A stretch of 64,000 nucleotides of DNA from Plantago ovata (lineage: Eukaryota; Streptophyta; Magnoliopsida; Lamiales; Plantaginaceae): positions 57,339,253 to 57,403,252 of the forward strand of contig CM051458.1 in the NCBI GenBank assembly GCA_028274465.1, in the 5' to 3' direction. Every line of letters starts with the position of its first letter. Position 1 is the stretch's first letter. Below the pieces are notes generated by a model, which saw only the letters and a program-made list of their open reading frames with translations, ran no database searches and was not told the origin of the DNA. Shown in pieces: positions 34,516 through 46,385 of this stretch. The position numbers and the translations under genes are program-made.

Positions 34516-37500
34516 CTCTATACAGTAGATTGGTCTTCCGCAATCGTTGAAAAATGCCTTGTCTCAGATCATGATTGCCTTGCTGAAAAAGCATGGTTAT
34601 GACATAAGCGAACAAGTCACCTAAACTTCAAGACGCTGAATAAGCTGTCTAAAAAGGAACTTGTAGTTGGATTACCTAAGGTTACTTTTAAGAAGGATGG
34701 TGTTTGCAATGCATGTCAGTAAGGAAAGCAAACCAAAACTACTTTCAAGAACAAGGTAGTACCGTCGACTACAAAACCTTTACAACTCTTGCACATGGAC
34801 TTGTTTGAATCTTCTTCAACAAGCTATGCTGGCAAGAAGTATGGTATGGTGGTGGTAGATGACTATTAAAGATTCACTTGGGTAGTATTTATCAAACACA
34901 AGTCTGAAACAAGGACTGAAATACCTAACTTGCTGAACAAGCTCGAAGTTATGAAAAATGAAAAGGTAAAAGTCATAAGAACAGACCATACTGAGTTTGT
35001 AAACCAGTACATAACTGAGTATTGCACTTCAAAAGACATACAACATCACTTATCCTCAGTAAGGACACCTCAACAAAATGGTGTTGTTGAAAGGAAGAAT
35101 CGTACCCTTAAGGAAGCAGCTAGAACAATGCTTGCTGACACTGAAATAAGTGAAGTTTATTGGGTTGAAGCGATTAATACCGCCTGCTATACTCAAAATA
35201 GATGCTTGATAACTAAGGAATACAACAAAACTCCATATGAGTTATTTGTTGGAAGACCTCCTAACATCACTCATCTACGAGTATTTGGTTGCAAATGCTT
35301 TGTTCTTAACAATGGTAGAGAATATTTAAGAACATTTCAACCAAAGGCAGACGAAGTGATATTTCTTGGCTACTCCTTGCATAGTAAAGTTTATAGAGTT
35401 TACAGCAAAAAGGCACAAAAGATCGAAGAATCAGTGCATGTTGTATTCTATGAAAAATCACAAGGAGTCCCTGTTGAAGAAGAAATATCAGAATGTATGA
35501 AGAAATTACTCATACACGAGCAAAAAACTGAATCTGATGCTAGAAATATCAAATCAATTGAACTAAATGATGATTCTGACAATGACACTCCTCCCCCAAG
35601 TGATGACCAGATAAATATAGTTCATGATAAAGAATTTCCGGCTAAAGACGCGGTTGCTCCAGATGTTGCTGAAACTACGCAACTTCTTGTATCTGCTGAC
35701 GAGTTACCTCAAACCAGCAATGTTGAACAAGCAGTTGCCGATCAACCAATTTCAGCAGAGACACAACAAGATACCAGTAGTACTGAACAAGTACATGCTG
35801 AAGAGTCACATGCTGAAACGCAAACTTATCCAGATCCAAACAGCATAAAACCTGTTAATAAGTGGATTAGAGATCATCCCTCTACGGATATGATTGGTGA
35901 TATTGACAAACGCCAAGTGACTAGATCCAAAGTATCTACTAATCAAGAACTTGCTGAAGAAGCAAACGTCATTGAAGTAGCTCCAGATGTTGCTGAAACT
36001 ACGCAACTTCCTGTATCTGTTGACGAGTTACCTCAAACAAGCAATGTTGAACAAGCAGTTGCTGATGAACCAATTTTAGCAGAGACACAACAAGATACCT
36101 GTAGTACTGAACAAGTACATGCTGAAGAGTCACATGCTGAAACGCAAACTTATCCAGATCCAAAGAGCATAAAACCTGTTAATAAGTGGATTAGAGATCA
36201 TCCCCTCTATGGATATGATTGGTGATATTGACAAACGCCAAGTGACTAGATCCAAAGTATCTACTAATCAAGAACTTGCTGAAGAAGCAAACGTCATTGA
36301 AGTAGAAGCTTTGTTCTCTTGCTTTATTTCAGAAATTGAACCCAAGACCATAGAAGAAGCTTTAAAGTATTCTGAATGGATCAAGGCAATGCAAGAAGAA
36401 CTGGATCAATTTTAGAGGAACAAAGTCTGGAAACTTGTACCCCTCTCTGAAGGAAAGAAAGCAATTGGTACAAAGTGTGTGTTCAGAAACAAGCTGAGTG
36501 AGTCTGGAGAAGTAACAAGGAACAAAGCACGTTTAGTTGCTCAAGGTTACTACCAGACTAAAGGATTGGACTATGATGAGTCTTATGCACCAGTCGCAAG
36601 ATTGGATGCTATTAGACTCTTCTTAGCCTTTGCTGCTCATAATGACTTCATTGTTTATTAAATGGATGTTAAAAGTGCATTCCTAAATGGTGAACTTGCT
36701 GAAGAAGTCTACCTAGAACAACCCCCTGGCTTTGAACTTCCCTCAGAAACCAAGATGGTATACAAGCTTCAGAAAGCTGTATATGGTCTAAAGCAAACAC
36801 CAAGAGCTTGGTATGATACCTTAGCTAAGTTCTTGCTAGATAATGGTTTCAAGAAAGGTGAAGTTGACAAAACCTTATTTACCATGAACCATGATGGTAA
36901 AATACTCTTAGTCCAGATTTATGTGGATGGCATAATATTTGGATCTAAGGACAATCAACTTTGTGATGATTTTTCCAAACTCATGACAAACAAGCTTGAA
37001 ATGAGTATGATGGGCAAATTGAATTATTTCCTAGGATTGCAAGTCAAGCAACTCAAAGATGGAATATTCATAAATCAAGCAAAGTATGCAAAGGAAATGC
37101 TCATAAAGTTCAGGATCAAAGAGGAAGAAAAACCAGAAAAGATCCCAATGAGCGTTGGCACCAAATTGGGCTATACTAAACAAGACAAAAGTGTTGATGA
37201 ACACAAGGGAAGCTCATTGGTTCCTTGTTGTATCTAACAGCAAGTAGTCCTGACATTCAGTATGCTGTTTGTGTGTGTGAAAGATTCCAATCTGATCCAA
37301 CAGAATCACACTACAAAAAGGCACTCAAGATACTGAAATATGTCAAAGGTACTGTCAATGTTGGATTATGGTATCCAAAAGATTTTGGATTGGAATTGGT
37401 TGGTTATTCTGATGCTGATCATGGAGGATGAACTCTTGATAGAAAAAGTACTTCTGGAACTTGTCAGTTTCTAGGTACAAGATTAATATCATGGTTCAGC

Positions 37501-37866
37501 AAGAAGCAAACATGTGTTGCTAATTCATCCACTGAATCTGAATACATTGCGGCTGGTTGTTGCACAGCTCAAATCCTATGGATTCAACAACAATTAAGAG
37601 ATTATGGTATTTCTGCAAAGAAAACACCAATCGTTTGTGATAATACAAGTACTATTGCTATCACGCAAAATCCTAAGTTCCACTCAAGGACAAAGCACAT
37701 TCATATTAGACATCATTTCATTAGAGATCATGTGGAAAAAGGAGACATTGAGGTTGTAAAAGTAGGTACTTATGATCAACTTGCTGACATCTTTACCAAG
37801 CCCCTACCAGATAATAGGTTCGCAATGCTAAGGTATAACCTTGGATTGATTGAACTACCTCAATAA
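34516..37866 (+). pseudogene. pol: Copia E2 integrase, reverse transcriptase and RNase H
   Basis: Resumes after the gypsy with the GAG-pre-integrase finger (TSHLNFKTLN, CNACQ). Integrase: LLHMDLFE, IRTDHTEF and TPQQNGVVERKNRTL carry D, D and E. A hinge with a tandem duplication follows, then [15 protein letters not shown] block preceded by a stop, [14 protein letters not shown], and YVDG (36920-36931) where YVDD is expected, so a catalytic Asp is lost. RNase H: GYSDADHGG, STESEYIAAG, HIHIRHHFIRD. In-frame stops at 34720, 34867, 36413, 36659 and 37429; frame breaks near 36205 and 37220. Ends TAA 37864-37866. Confidence 0.93.
35657..36305 (+). repeat. Tandem duplication of 324 bp in the integrase-RT hinge
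   Basis: 35657-35980 and 35981-36305 are near identical. Each encodes VAETTQL, TSNVEQAVAD, STEQVHAEES, DPxSIKPVNKWIRDHP and QELAEEANVIEV. The first unit is 108 codons and in frame. The second has an extra C (CATCCCCTCTA near 36203) that breaks it. Confidence 0.93.
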
Positions 37867-38299
37867 AAAAAGGGATACATTTGGTGGATTGCTGAAACAG
37901 GAATTCAGCAAGCCAATGGATTCTTAAAGGCTATTTGTTCCTTAAAAAGTCCCTTCCACTGACTTCTCTAAAAAGAAATGGTTGTACACTAAAATGTTTG
38001 CTGAAACAGGCATCCAACAAGTAATTCCTTCAAACCGGGTATTTGTTAGGAAACTTGATCATTTGCCGAGACGGGGACTCAATAAAAAAACTTCAAAGAT
38101 TGCTGAAACTGGCATTCAGACAATCAAGGATACTGAAACAAGTATTCAAGTATCAAAAGAAAAATCTGAGACGGGAACTCAACAAAGAGCAAAAATACTT
38201 CTCAGATTTTACCTAAGGATATCTCAATATAAAAAGAATTTGCTGAGACGGGAACTAAGAAATATCTTTCACCCTAAAGAAAAATGAGATATTTGATTA
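37867..38299 (+). repeat. Degenerate GCTGAAACxGGxATTCA repeats after pol
   Basis: At least six imperfect copies of GCTGAxACxGGxAxTCA, spaced 20-60 bp apart, between the pol stop and the aORF leader. In one frame (37982-38287) they read AETGIQ, AETGIQ, ETSIQ and SETGTQ. It may be a decayed linker-coding segment rather than a UTR. Confidence 0.7.
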
Positions 38300-38857
38300 G
38301 GGGGGAATTTTCAGCTAATACAGGGCTTGTTACTTGAAACGGTAATTGTTAAAGTCAGATTGGATAAAATCGCTGAAAAGATTCTTCTATACTTCAACAA
38401 GCAATTAACGTTGGAGTAAAAGAGATAAAATCCCGTGAATCAAGGTAAAATCAAGTGTGACGTTAATCATGACACAGATAAACTCGCTGTAAATCATGAC
38501 ATGAAATACAATCGTGGCCATTGATTTTAAAGCAGTTGATGAACCAACGGTTAATATTACAAAGAGAAAGTATGCTCTGACGTTTTCGTGTTAGTGGTCC
38601 ACTACGCATTTAATGCAAAGGCTCCACTAACTCAATGAATCTCTGTTTTACCCTTGCTGAGAACTCAAAACCATTGAGCTTCTCACATATCAGAGATACT
38701 ATATAAATGAAGAGTTAGAGAAAGACAAAATTCTTTAACTTACATTTCCTTTCTCTGCAAAAAAAATTTCTAGCCTGTGCTCTGATTTACTGTACCTCCG
38801 GTCAAAAAGAAAAGTCTCTTTTTCGTACACTCTCAACCCTTACCTACTATATAAGAG
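38300..38857 (+). promoter_or_regulatory. E2 aORF leader with TATA-like box
   Basis: No gene. ACTATATAAATG at 38698-38709 lies about 150 bp before the aORF ATG. The block aligns over about 480 bp with the minus-strand leader at 8774-9245, although the two elements have diverged. An internal promoter is inferred. Confidence 0.5.
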
Positions 38858-41800
38858 ATGGCTCCAAAGAGAAAATCATCTAAGACAACCAAGTACTCAA
38901 AGGCAGACAGTGCTGGAAAAAGCACTGCTCCTACTCCATTGAAAAACACGGTGAAAATCGTGTTGGCCAATAACCGCATAACTGAAAGACCCATGCCTTC
39001 TGCATATCTTGACACTGCAAAGTGTGAACAGATGATGCAATGTGGAGGATTCGCAAAAGAGAACTATATCAGATACTTCTATGAACAAGTTTTGGACAGA
39101 GAAAACGTAGAGGCATTGAATTACATAAATCAACAAGGCCTACTTTTCTTCATTACTTGTCGCACTAAGAAAGTGAGCATGCTGGACACTATGGAATTCT
39201 ACAATAATGTAGAAATACAAACCCTTACTGATGGACAAGCAGTCACTGAAAAAGTGATTTCTACCACAGTTCAAGGAGAGCAAATCATCCTGAAATGGAT
39301 TGATTTAGCTAACATCTTTCAGATTCCAACTACTGGAACTGAAGATGACATCACTGCCACTGATGAAGACATAGAAGTCTTCTACAATGATGTCAGAAAC
39401 AAAAGGATGAAGAAAGGAGAGATTGCTCCCGTGACTTGGAATAAGCACGTAAAGAGGAAGCATCTCTGCCATTCACTTGGTCTAGTAGCTCTGCTACTCA
39501 TCAAAGTTCTTGACTCCCAAGTTGGAGGAATTGACCAAGTAGGCCTGAGAAGGTGGCCTTTGCTGATGCATATCTGTGAGAGCAAAACTGACATTAACTG
39601 GGCTAAGTACATTTTCAACAGACTTGTTGATTATGTTACAAAGTTCAACGTCAAGGTAGAAGACAACACAGTCTCACATTCCCTTCCAGTGATGTATGGA
39701 TTGAAAATATGCTACATCCTTGAACATTTCAGGATTCAGCTGAGAAACCCATTGCCGATTAAGAAATCAGTATGCAATGTGGGAAGAGCTTTCTACAAGC
39801 TGGATGGACCTAAGGTTGCTGACAAGAAGTCAAAGAAAGCAACAACTGCAAATGTTGTTGAGACTGATAATCAGTCTAGGAATACAACTGCTGCAAATGT
39901 TCCAGAAACTGATCAGCAATCTAGGAATACAACAGCTGCAAATGTTGTTGAGAATGAAACAGCTGCAGATGTTGGTGCTGATACTGCTGCGGTTGCTGAC
40001 ACTACTACACCCAGCAAGAGATCCAAGAAAAAGAGGAAAGCTGATGATGACACTCAAACTGCAGCTTCATCAGCTGATTCTATTCCTATGAAGGCAAGGA
40101 CAAAGACCTTCCCAAGAAAGAAAACAACGGCAAGAAAGTCCATTCCAATTGTCCATGTCATTTAGGATGATGACGTTCCAGTGGTTGCTGAAACGCAAGC
40201 CACTGTAGTAGATGTTGCTGAAGTGTTTGCAGAAGCCTTTAGAAATCCAATTAACTTGGATTCATCTGCTAAAGCAAGACCACAAGGCAGTGGAAATGAA
40301 AATACGGCCTTAGAACGATTAGAAGATGTCTACATAGTAGATAATCTTGATGACAACACTCTGGAACCAGCAAGTGACATTGCTTCAGATTTAAGAAAAG
40401 CTGCACTTGCTGAAAGTGTTGCAGAAGAGACAGTTGCTGAAATAGCAATTAGTCCAGTCCGAGAAATTGCTGAAACTGCAATTGTGAAGAACCAGTTGCT
40501 GAGACTGCAATGGTTCAAGTCCCAAAGGTTGCTGAAACACAACAAGAGACATTGTTCGACGACGCATCTCATGATGCTGAGAATATTAGACCAAGTTCAC
40601 CGATAACTTCTATTGACAAAGTCCAACTGGTGCTGACTGACCTAAGCCAACAAATGGACATGGAGATTGATGACAACTCCAATAAGTCAATACACCTGTT
40701 CATGACAAGTAGTGAACTTAAAGGTCTAGATGTCTCTGCTCAACTTGTCAATTCAGAGACAAGGGAGATTGCTGAATCTGCACAGCCTTCTCAGTTAGAG
40801 CAAGAGAAGAAGTCTGCTGAAGAACAAGTCCTAGATAATGAAGATGTTATCAATGTTCAAAGGACTGAGTCACCACCTGCCCTTCTTCAGCAGGTAGTTA
40901 ACTCAGATATAAGCAAAACTTCACTATCTGAAACTTTATCTTTAGCTAATATAATTATTTCTTTACAGACTTCTCAAGATACAAGTCAGAAGATTGCTGA
41001 AACTTCTGCACCAGAGTCCACAACTCCTGTTCAGCAGGTAGATGAAAATTTTGGTAAATTTATTAAGGTTGAAAACTTAGTACTTGTATCTAATATTGAG
41101 TTATTTCAAGATGAACAGTTCAAGGATGCTGCCACAGCTCCTGAAGCAATGGAAATAGTACCCGCACAACTCATTGTGCAACATGAGCTTGCTGAAAGTC
41201 AGTAGGTAATTCATGTTACAGTGTTAGACTCTAAAACTATTTTCCAAACCATCCTGAAATTAACTTTACTTTTATTTAGGCTCAAAAGGAGAATGATGAA
41301 GTGATTCACATCACGGAAGCTCTTGAAGTTAGTTCTAAAGAACTATACTCAAACTTCAAAAAGAACACTTTGACTAGAGTTGCTAAGTCTGTCAGCAACT
41401 GGCAAAGATATAGAAGGATGGACTTTTTAGATCTTCACATCCATCTATCCAATGAGAAGAAGAGAAACTCTCTACTCAAACTCGAGACGTTTGTACACTC
41501 TATACTTCCTGAAGAACTCTCATAGTAGTTCAAATCTGATTGCTACAATCAGAGAGAATGAAAGCTAAGTTCAAGAGTGCCTCTCCAGCTGAACAGGCTG
41601 TGATGCTCAAGGGTTCCTTTGTACCCTTGGTGGCTGATCCCCACAAAACCAATGAGGAAGAGGAAGTTACAAGTGCTGCAAAGTACAAACATCTTGAGTT
41701 GGTCATACTGACGGATGATGATGAAGAAGAAGAGGATGAAAATATCCTTAAAGATACCAGTGATGATGAAGCCAAAGATTCTAAGGACATCAAGGACGAT

Positions 41801-44073
41801 GATGATGATAATCAAGGTCCTAGTCCGGATGCTGGCGGAGTAAAAATGACAGTTGCTGAAAATGAAAATCAAGACAACACTGAGAATCAGCAAGCTGAAC
41901 AAACTCCCAGTCAGCAACAAGAATCTACTCCTACTCCTGCTGAGAAAAGTACTCCAGCAATTTAACAAGTTGCTGAAACTGAAGAAGAGTACGCCAAAAA
42001 GCGTGTTGAAATGCCTAAAGGCAAAGCTAAGCTTTCTGATGCCGAGTTAGCATTACTCGAAGCTAAGGTCACTGATCCAAACCATGGAGAAGAAGAAGAA
42101 ATGGATGAAGATTATCAAAGAGCATTAAAGAATAGTTTACAGATTCATGACAGACACACAAAGAATCTAGATATTTCTCAATCTTCAGGAGTGAACAACA
42201 AGGAAGTCTCCTCCTTTCCACTTACTACTGGTGAAACTCCAGTTGTTGAGTCCAAAGAGTTGCTCTCCGCAACCACTCAACCAGAAGTGACTGAAGCTAA
42301 AGATTTGGGAATCAAGGTTGCTGGCCTTGATGAATCTGATGAAGAAGAAGATCTATCTAACTTCTCAGCAAATGAAGAAGAAAAGACAAAGAAAACTGAA
42401 CCCACAGTGGTGGAAATTCCTCCACCATCTCTCATCAATGATGAAGGAGATGCTGAGAGAAGTCGCTTGCTGAGAAATGATGATCAGATCGTAACTGAAA
42501 TTAAAGTTCACTCACTCACTCCCTTTCTAGTGTCGTTCCCAAACATTGAGGAGTTTACTCCTAGAAGAAAATCACTAATGGTTGTTCACAAAGCATGCCA
42601 AGAAGAGGATGATGCCTTGCTTGCTGAGAGTCCACTTGACATTGACAAAATACTGACTACTGTGCTGAGACGCACTACTACACTTACCATAGCTCAGAAA
42701 GACATCAGTCTACATCACGAAAGCTATGAAGAAGATGTCAGTCATGCACTCAAGCTTGCTAAAAGCGCATTGACAAAGGCTCAGGCTATGCTTGAAGAAA
42801 AAGTCAACAATGAGCGCAGACATGAGGAGAATCTGGCTTTTATTAAAGAAGAATTGTCTAAGTTAACTACAGATCAGCAAGACATGATTCTGAAATACAA
42901 CAGCCTAAATACTCTTGCTGAAAATTGCAATGAGTTTTTCTCTTTACACATCAGACCAATGATGCAATCCATGTCTAAGGGGGAAGATTCTAGAAAAAGA
43001 AAGTCTTCAAGATCAACTAATCCCTCTGAATCTGAAGCGCCATTAAAGCTGCCTGGACCACTTCCCAGAGAACCTCTTTCTGAAACAGAGCAAAGTTCTA
43101 AGAAAAGAGCTGAAACAGATTCTGAGAGAAGTTCAGCAAATCCTAAAAGGAGAAGAACTTCTGCTGAAACTCAAGAATTCTGTCACACTGAAAATCATCA
43201 AGACATGAATGAAGATGATGATAATGATGATGACCAAACAATAGCTCAAGATATAAGGGCCAAGCCTCTTTCTGCCTTAACTCCATCTGGCCAATACAAA
43301 CACTTCTCTTCTGACTCCAGATCTTCAGCAAAAGATCATGAAAATGCTAAGTCAAGAAGAAGAAAGCAAAGACAGGAAGAAAGAAGGCTAGCTAACATTT
43401 CAATTGGCACTGGCATTGATTATACTAAGACCAACAATGAGGAAACCACTCAGAATGTGATCAGAAACCTCCATGGTTGCTGGATCATAAAGTTGGAATA
43501 TCTTTTGGCCAATGACTTCTTTCCAACTGCTGTACTGAATCAAATGTACATTTGGATTGAATTGAAAGTTGCAAGAAAAGAAAGGGATCCTCCTCCCTAC
43601 CCAAGGAACATTGCCGTAAAATGGCTGAATATTGAGATCTTGGTAAGAAGAACTTCCATCAGCAAGAAGATAAAACAAGAGCCTGATTTAATCAAACCGA
43701 TGGATGTTGCTTACTATAGTGACCCTATAACCAAGAAGTCAAAAAAGAAGTATGGCTTGATTTCTTATGAGTATTTTTATCTCACTGCTAAGGATCAAGA
43801 AGAAGACCTTCTCTGGTTAAGGAGATTCATGCCAACAAGGGTATATCAGACACTCAACTTCTACATGCTAGCAATCGGGGCATGCACTTGTGGGTAATTC
43901 ACTACAAAGAGATGAATGGTGAAAACCATCATTATACTGCCTGCAAAAATGCAAGAATTATTCAACTTGAAGTCCGTAAGCTACTTGAAGATTACGAGAA
44001 GGACTGTGTTGAATTCTCTGCTCTTGCTGAGAAGAGTGTAAAGGAGATTCTTAGAAAATCTTCTGCTGAATAG
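38858..44073 (+). pseudogene. Copia E2 aORF, full length but broken
   Basis: The only aORF here with both ends: MAPKRKSSKTTKYSK at 38858 to TAG 44071-44073, about 1,700 codons. The first 435 residues are open and contain the conserved globular part (TWNKHVKRKHLCHSLG, GLRRWPLLMHI, LEHFRIQLRNPLPIKKS). TAG at 40162; frame change near 40500; VAE/Q-rich acidic region; TAG at 41203; stop near 41523; TAA near 41963; then 628 open residues (42011-43897) with the coiled coil, basic clusters KRRRTSAET and KSRRRKQRQEERR, and the C-terminal domain VIRNLHGCWIIKLEYLLAND...WLRRF; frame change near 43830. The leader lies upstream, the PPT and LTR downstream. Function unknown; no membrane anchor seen, so env is unlikely. 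Confidence 0.82.
40894..41279 (+). other. Three intron-like GT-AG segments in the E2 aORF
   Basis: 40894-40968 (75 nt, after CAGCAG, ends TTTCTTTACAG), 41038-41110 (73 nt, after CAGCAG; acceptor changed from CAG|G to CAAG) and 41206-41279 (74 nt, after CAGTAG, ends TTTTATTTAG). They occupy the same places as the minus-strand set at 6336-6704, with conserved ends but diverged middles. Confidence 0.6.
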
Positions 44074-44334
44074 ACTAGTCCATTGGAAAAGCTTTGTTTT
44101 GTTTGCTGGATACTTTAGTTATCTATGAGCTTTCTTGTAAACTTACTGAAAGATAACTATCAGCAATGAACTTTTTGACTCTTATTGGTTTTTGATTATG
44201 CAAACTATTTAAGCTTACTGTTTTATTATTCAAGTAGGTTTGCATTAATCAACTGATTTATTCAACATCAGAAACCTCTAAAAGGGTAACAATTAATTTA
44301 GCCATGGATTGCTAACATCAAAAAGGGGGAAATT
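44074..44334 (+). other. E2 3' UTR and polypurine tract
   Basis: Non-coding. PPT AAAAAGGGGGAAA at 44320-44332 lies two bases before the LTR start. Similar to 13882-14136. Confidence 0.8.
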
Positions 44335-45160
44335 TGTTAGGAAACTTGTAATTTTGATGAGCAATTAACCATGCTAAATTAAGGAAAGTCCAGTAACTAG
44401 TACTCTTAAGGTCCATAGGAATTTAGAATTTTAAGGACGTTGTAAAAGAGGAACGTTTGCTGAAAGACTTAGTGTAGGTACTAGTTAGGTGCTTTCGTTT
44501 GCTGATGATGTACTTTATTTTTACAAATGAACTATTGAAGCACTAGAACCGCTCAGAAAATTAAAGATTCGAAGACTGAAGACTTAGAAGAATTCTGAGA
44601 AAGGTATCTACAAAGGCACATATTGCTTCAAAAAGTGAGAATTTCGGCAACAGCTTGCATAAGTGAAAATCTATATGACAGAGTAGGTTGTGCTTGCTGA
44701 AACGGAGATGACCACTTGCTGACAACATATGTGACCTCCTTGCTGAAGAGTACTTGCATTTTGGCTCCAACGTTCACATTTGAATTTGATTCAAATGAAC
44801 ATTAAATGCAAAGTAGGCACGCGAAGAACATGAAGACAAGTAGACAAATGAAGGACGCTGTTGAAAGTACAAAAGCAAGATAGTGACAGCTGAAGGTCCA
44901 AAGCCTTAGGATTTGAAATTCAAACGGCTCCCTTAAGACACTATAAATAGAGGTCATCAGGCAAAGAGTATAAGGGTGTCAACAACGTGATCAAACTCTC
45001 ATTTGTGCTTTAAACACTCAAAACCTTCTATACTCTTTACTGCCTATTGATCCGTTCCAAGACTTAAGCTTGAAACAAAAGCTACTTGTGAAGAAGTAGA
45101 ACATTCACGACTAATAAATTAGTTAAGTGTTCTTTCTTTTGAACAAGAACAAGTCTTGAC
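44335..45160 (+). repeat. Truncated copia LTR (3' LTR of E2)
   Basis: Starts TGTTAGGAAACTTG and follows the LTR, with TATA-like CTATAAATA at 44941-44950, to ...AAGTCTTGAC at 45160. There it jumps to reverse-oriented aORF sequence. This is the junction of the large duplication. Confidence 0.9.
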
Positions 45161-46385
45161 AAGGCTTTCCTCTTTTTCTTGTTAGATTTCTTCAGTTTCC
45201 CAGAAGCGTCAGTAGTTGCATTTTCAGCAACGGTTGTTGTACACGTACCTTGTTGATCATTATCTACAGCAGTTTTGTCTTTGTCACCACCATCTACAAC
45301 AATTTCATATCTAAGTTGCTGAGTGGTGACATTTGCAGCTGTTGTATACCTTTCTTGCTGACTTGAGCTGACAACTTCTGCAGCTGTTGTTTTCTTTGAT
45401 TTTTCGAGTTTCTTGCCAGCAATCTTAGGTACATTATGCTTGTAGAAGGATCTTCCCACATTGCATACAGATTTCTTGATTGGCAATGGGTTTCTCAGCT
45501 GAATCCTGAAATGTTCAAGGATATAGCATATCTTTATTCCATACATAACTGGAAAGGAAGGTGAGACCTTGTTGTCTTCTACCTTTACCTTGAACTTAGT
45601 GACACAATCAACAAGCCTGTTGAAAATGTATTTAGCCCAGTTAAGTTCCGTTTTATTTTCATGGATATGCATCAGCAGCGGCCACCTTCTCAGACCTGCT
45701 TGGTCTATTCCTCCGACTTGGGAGTCCAAAACTTTTATCAGTAGCAGAGCTACTAGACCAAGTGAATGGCAGAGATGCTTCCTCTTAACGTGCTTTGTCC
45801 AAGTCACGGGAGCAATCTCTCCTTTCTTCATTTTCTCATTTCTGACGTCACTGTAGAAAGCATCAATTTCTTCGTCAGTGGCAGTGACGTCATCTTCAGT
45901 TCCAGTGGTTGGAATCCGAAAGATTTCTGCTAAATTAGTCCATTTCAGGACGATTTGTGTGTTCTGAACTGTAGTAAAGATCACTTTTTCAGTGACTCCT
46001 TTATTATCAGTAAGGGACTGGATTTCTGCATTATTGTAGAACTCCATTGTGTCCAACATGCTCACTTGCTTAGTGCGAGCAAATATAAAGTTCAGGAGGC
46101 CTTGCTGCTTGATAATTCAAGCGCCTCTTCATTTTCATCATCGAGTTCTTGTTCATAGAAGTATCGAATGTACTTCTCCTTTGCAAATCCACCCCATTGC
46201 ATCATCATCTCACACTTTGCAGTGTCAAGATATGACGGAGGCATAGGTTTTTCAGAGATTCTATCGTTTTTCAACACAACATTCGTTGAGTTTGAAACCG
46301 GAGTAGTCACCGGAGCAGTGCGTTTTTCAGCACTGTCAACCTTAGACGACTTGGAGGACTTAGAGGACTGTCTCTTTGGTGCCAT
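45161..46385 (-). pseudogene. aORF N-terminal part (second copy)
   Basis: Repeats 7550-8773. ATG at 46385, break near 46070, then open to the junction at 45161. One extra base in a T run near 45175 (plus strand) restores the basic KKKRKA reading that is shifted in the first copy. A T/A difference near 46281 changes Lys to Asn. Confidence 0.85.

Noticed and set aside
38858-44073. aORF as a retroviral-type envelope gene
   Set aside because: The position matches SIRE env-like ORFs, but I see no signal peptide, furin-like site or membrane anchor; the protein is acidic, coiled-coil and basic-cluster rich.
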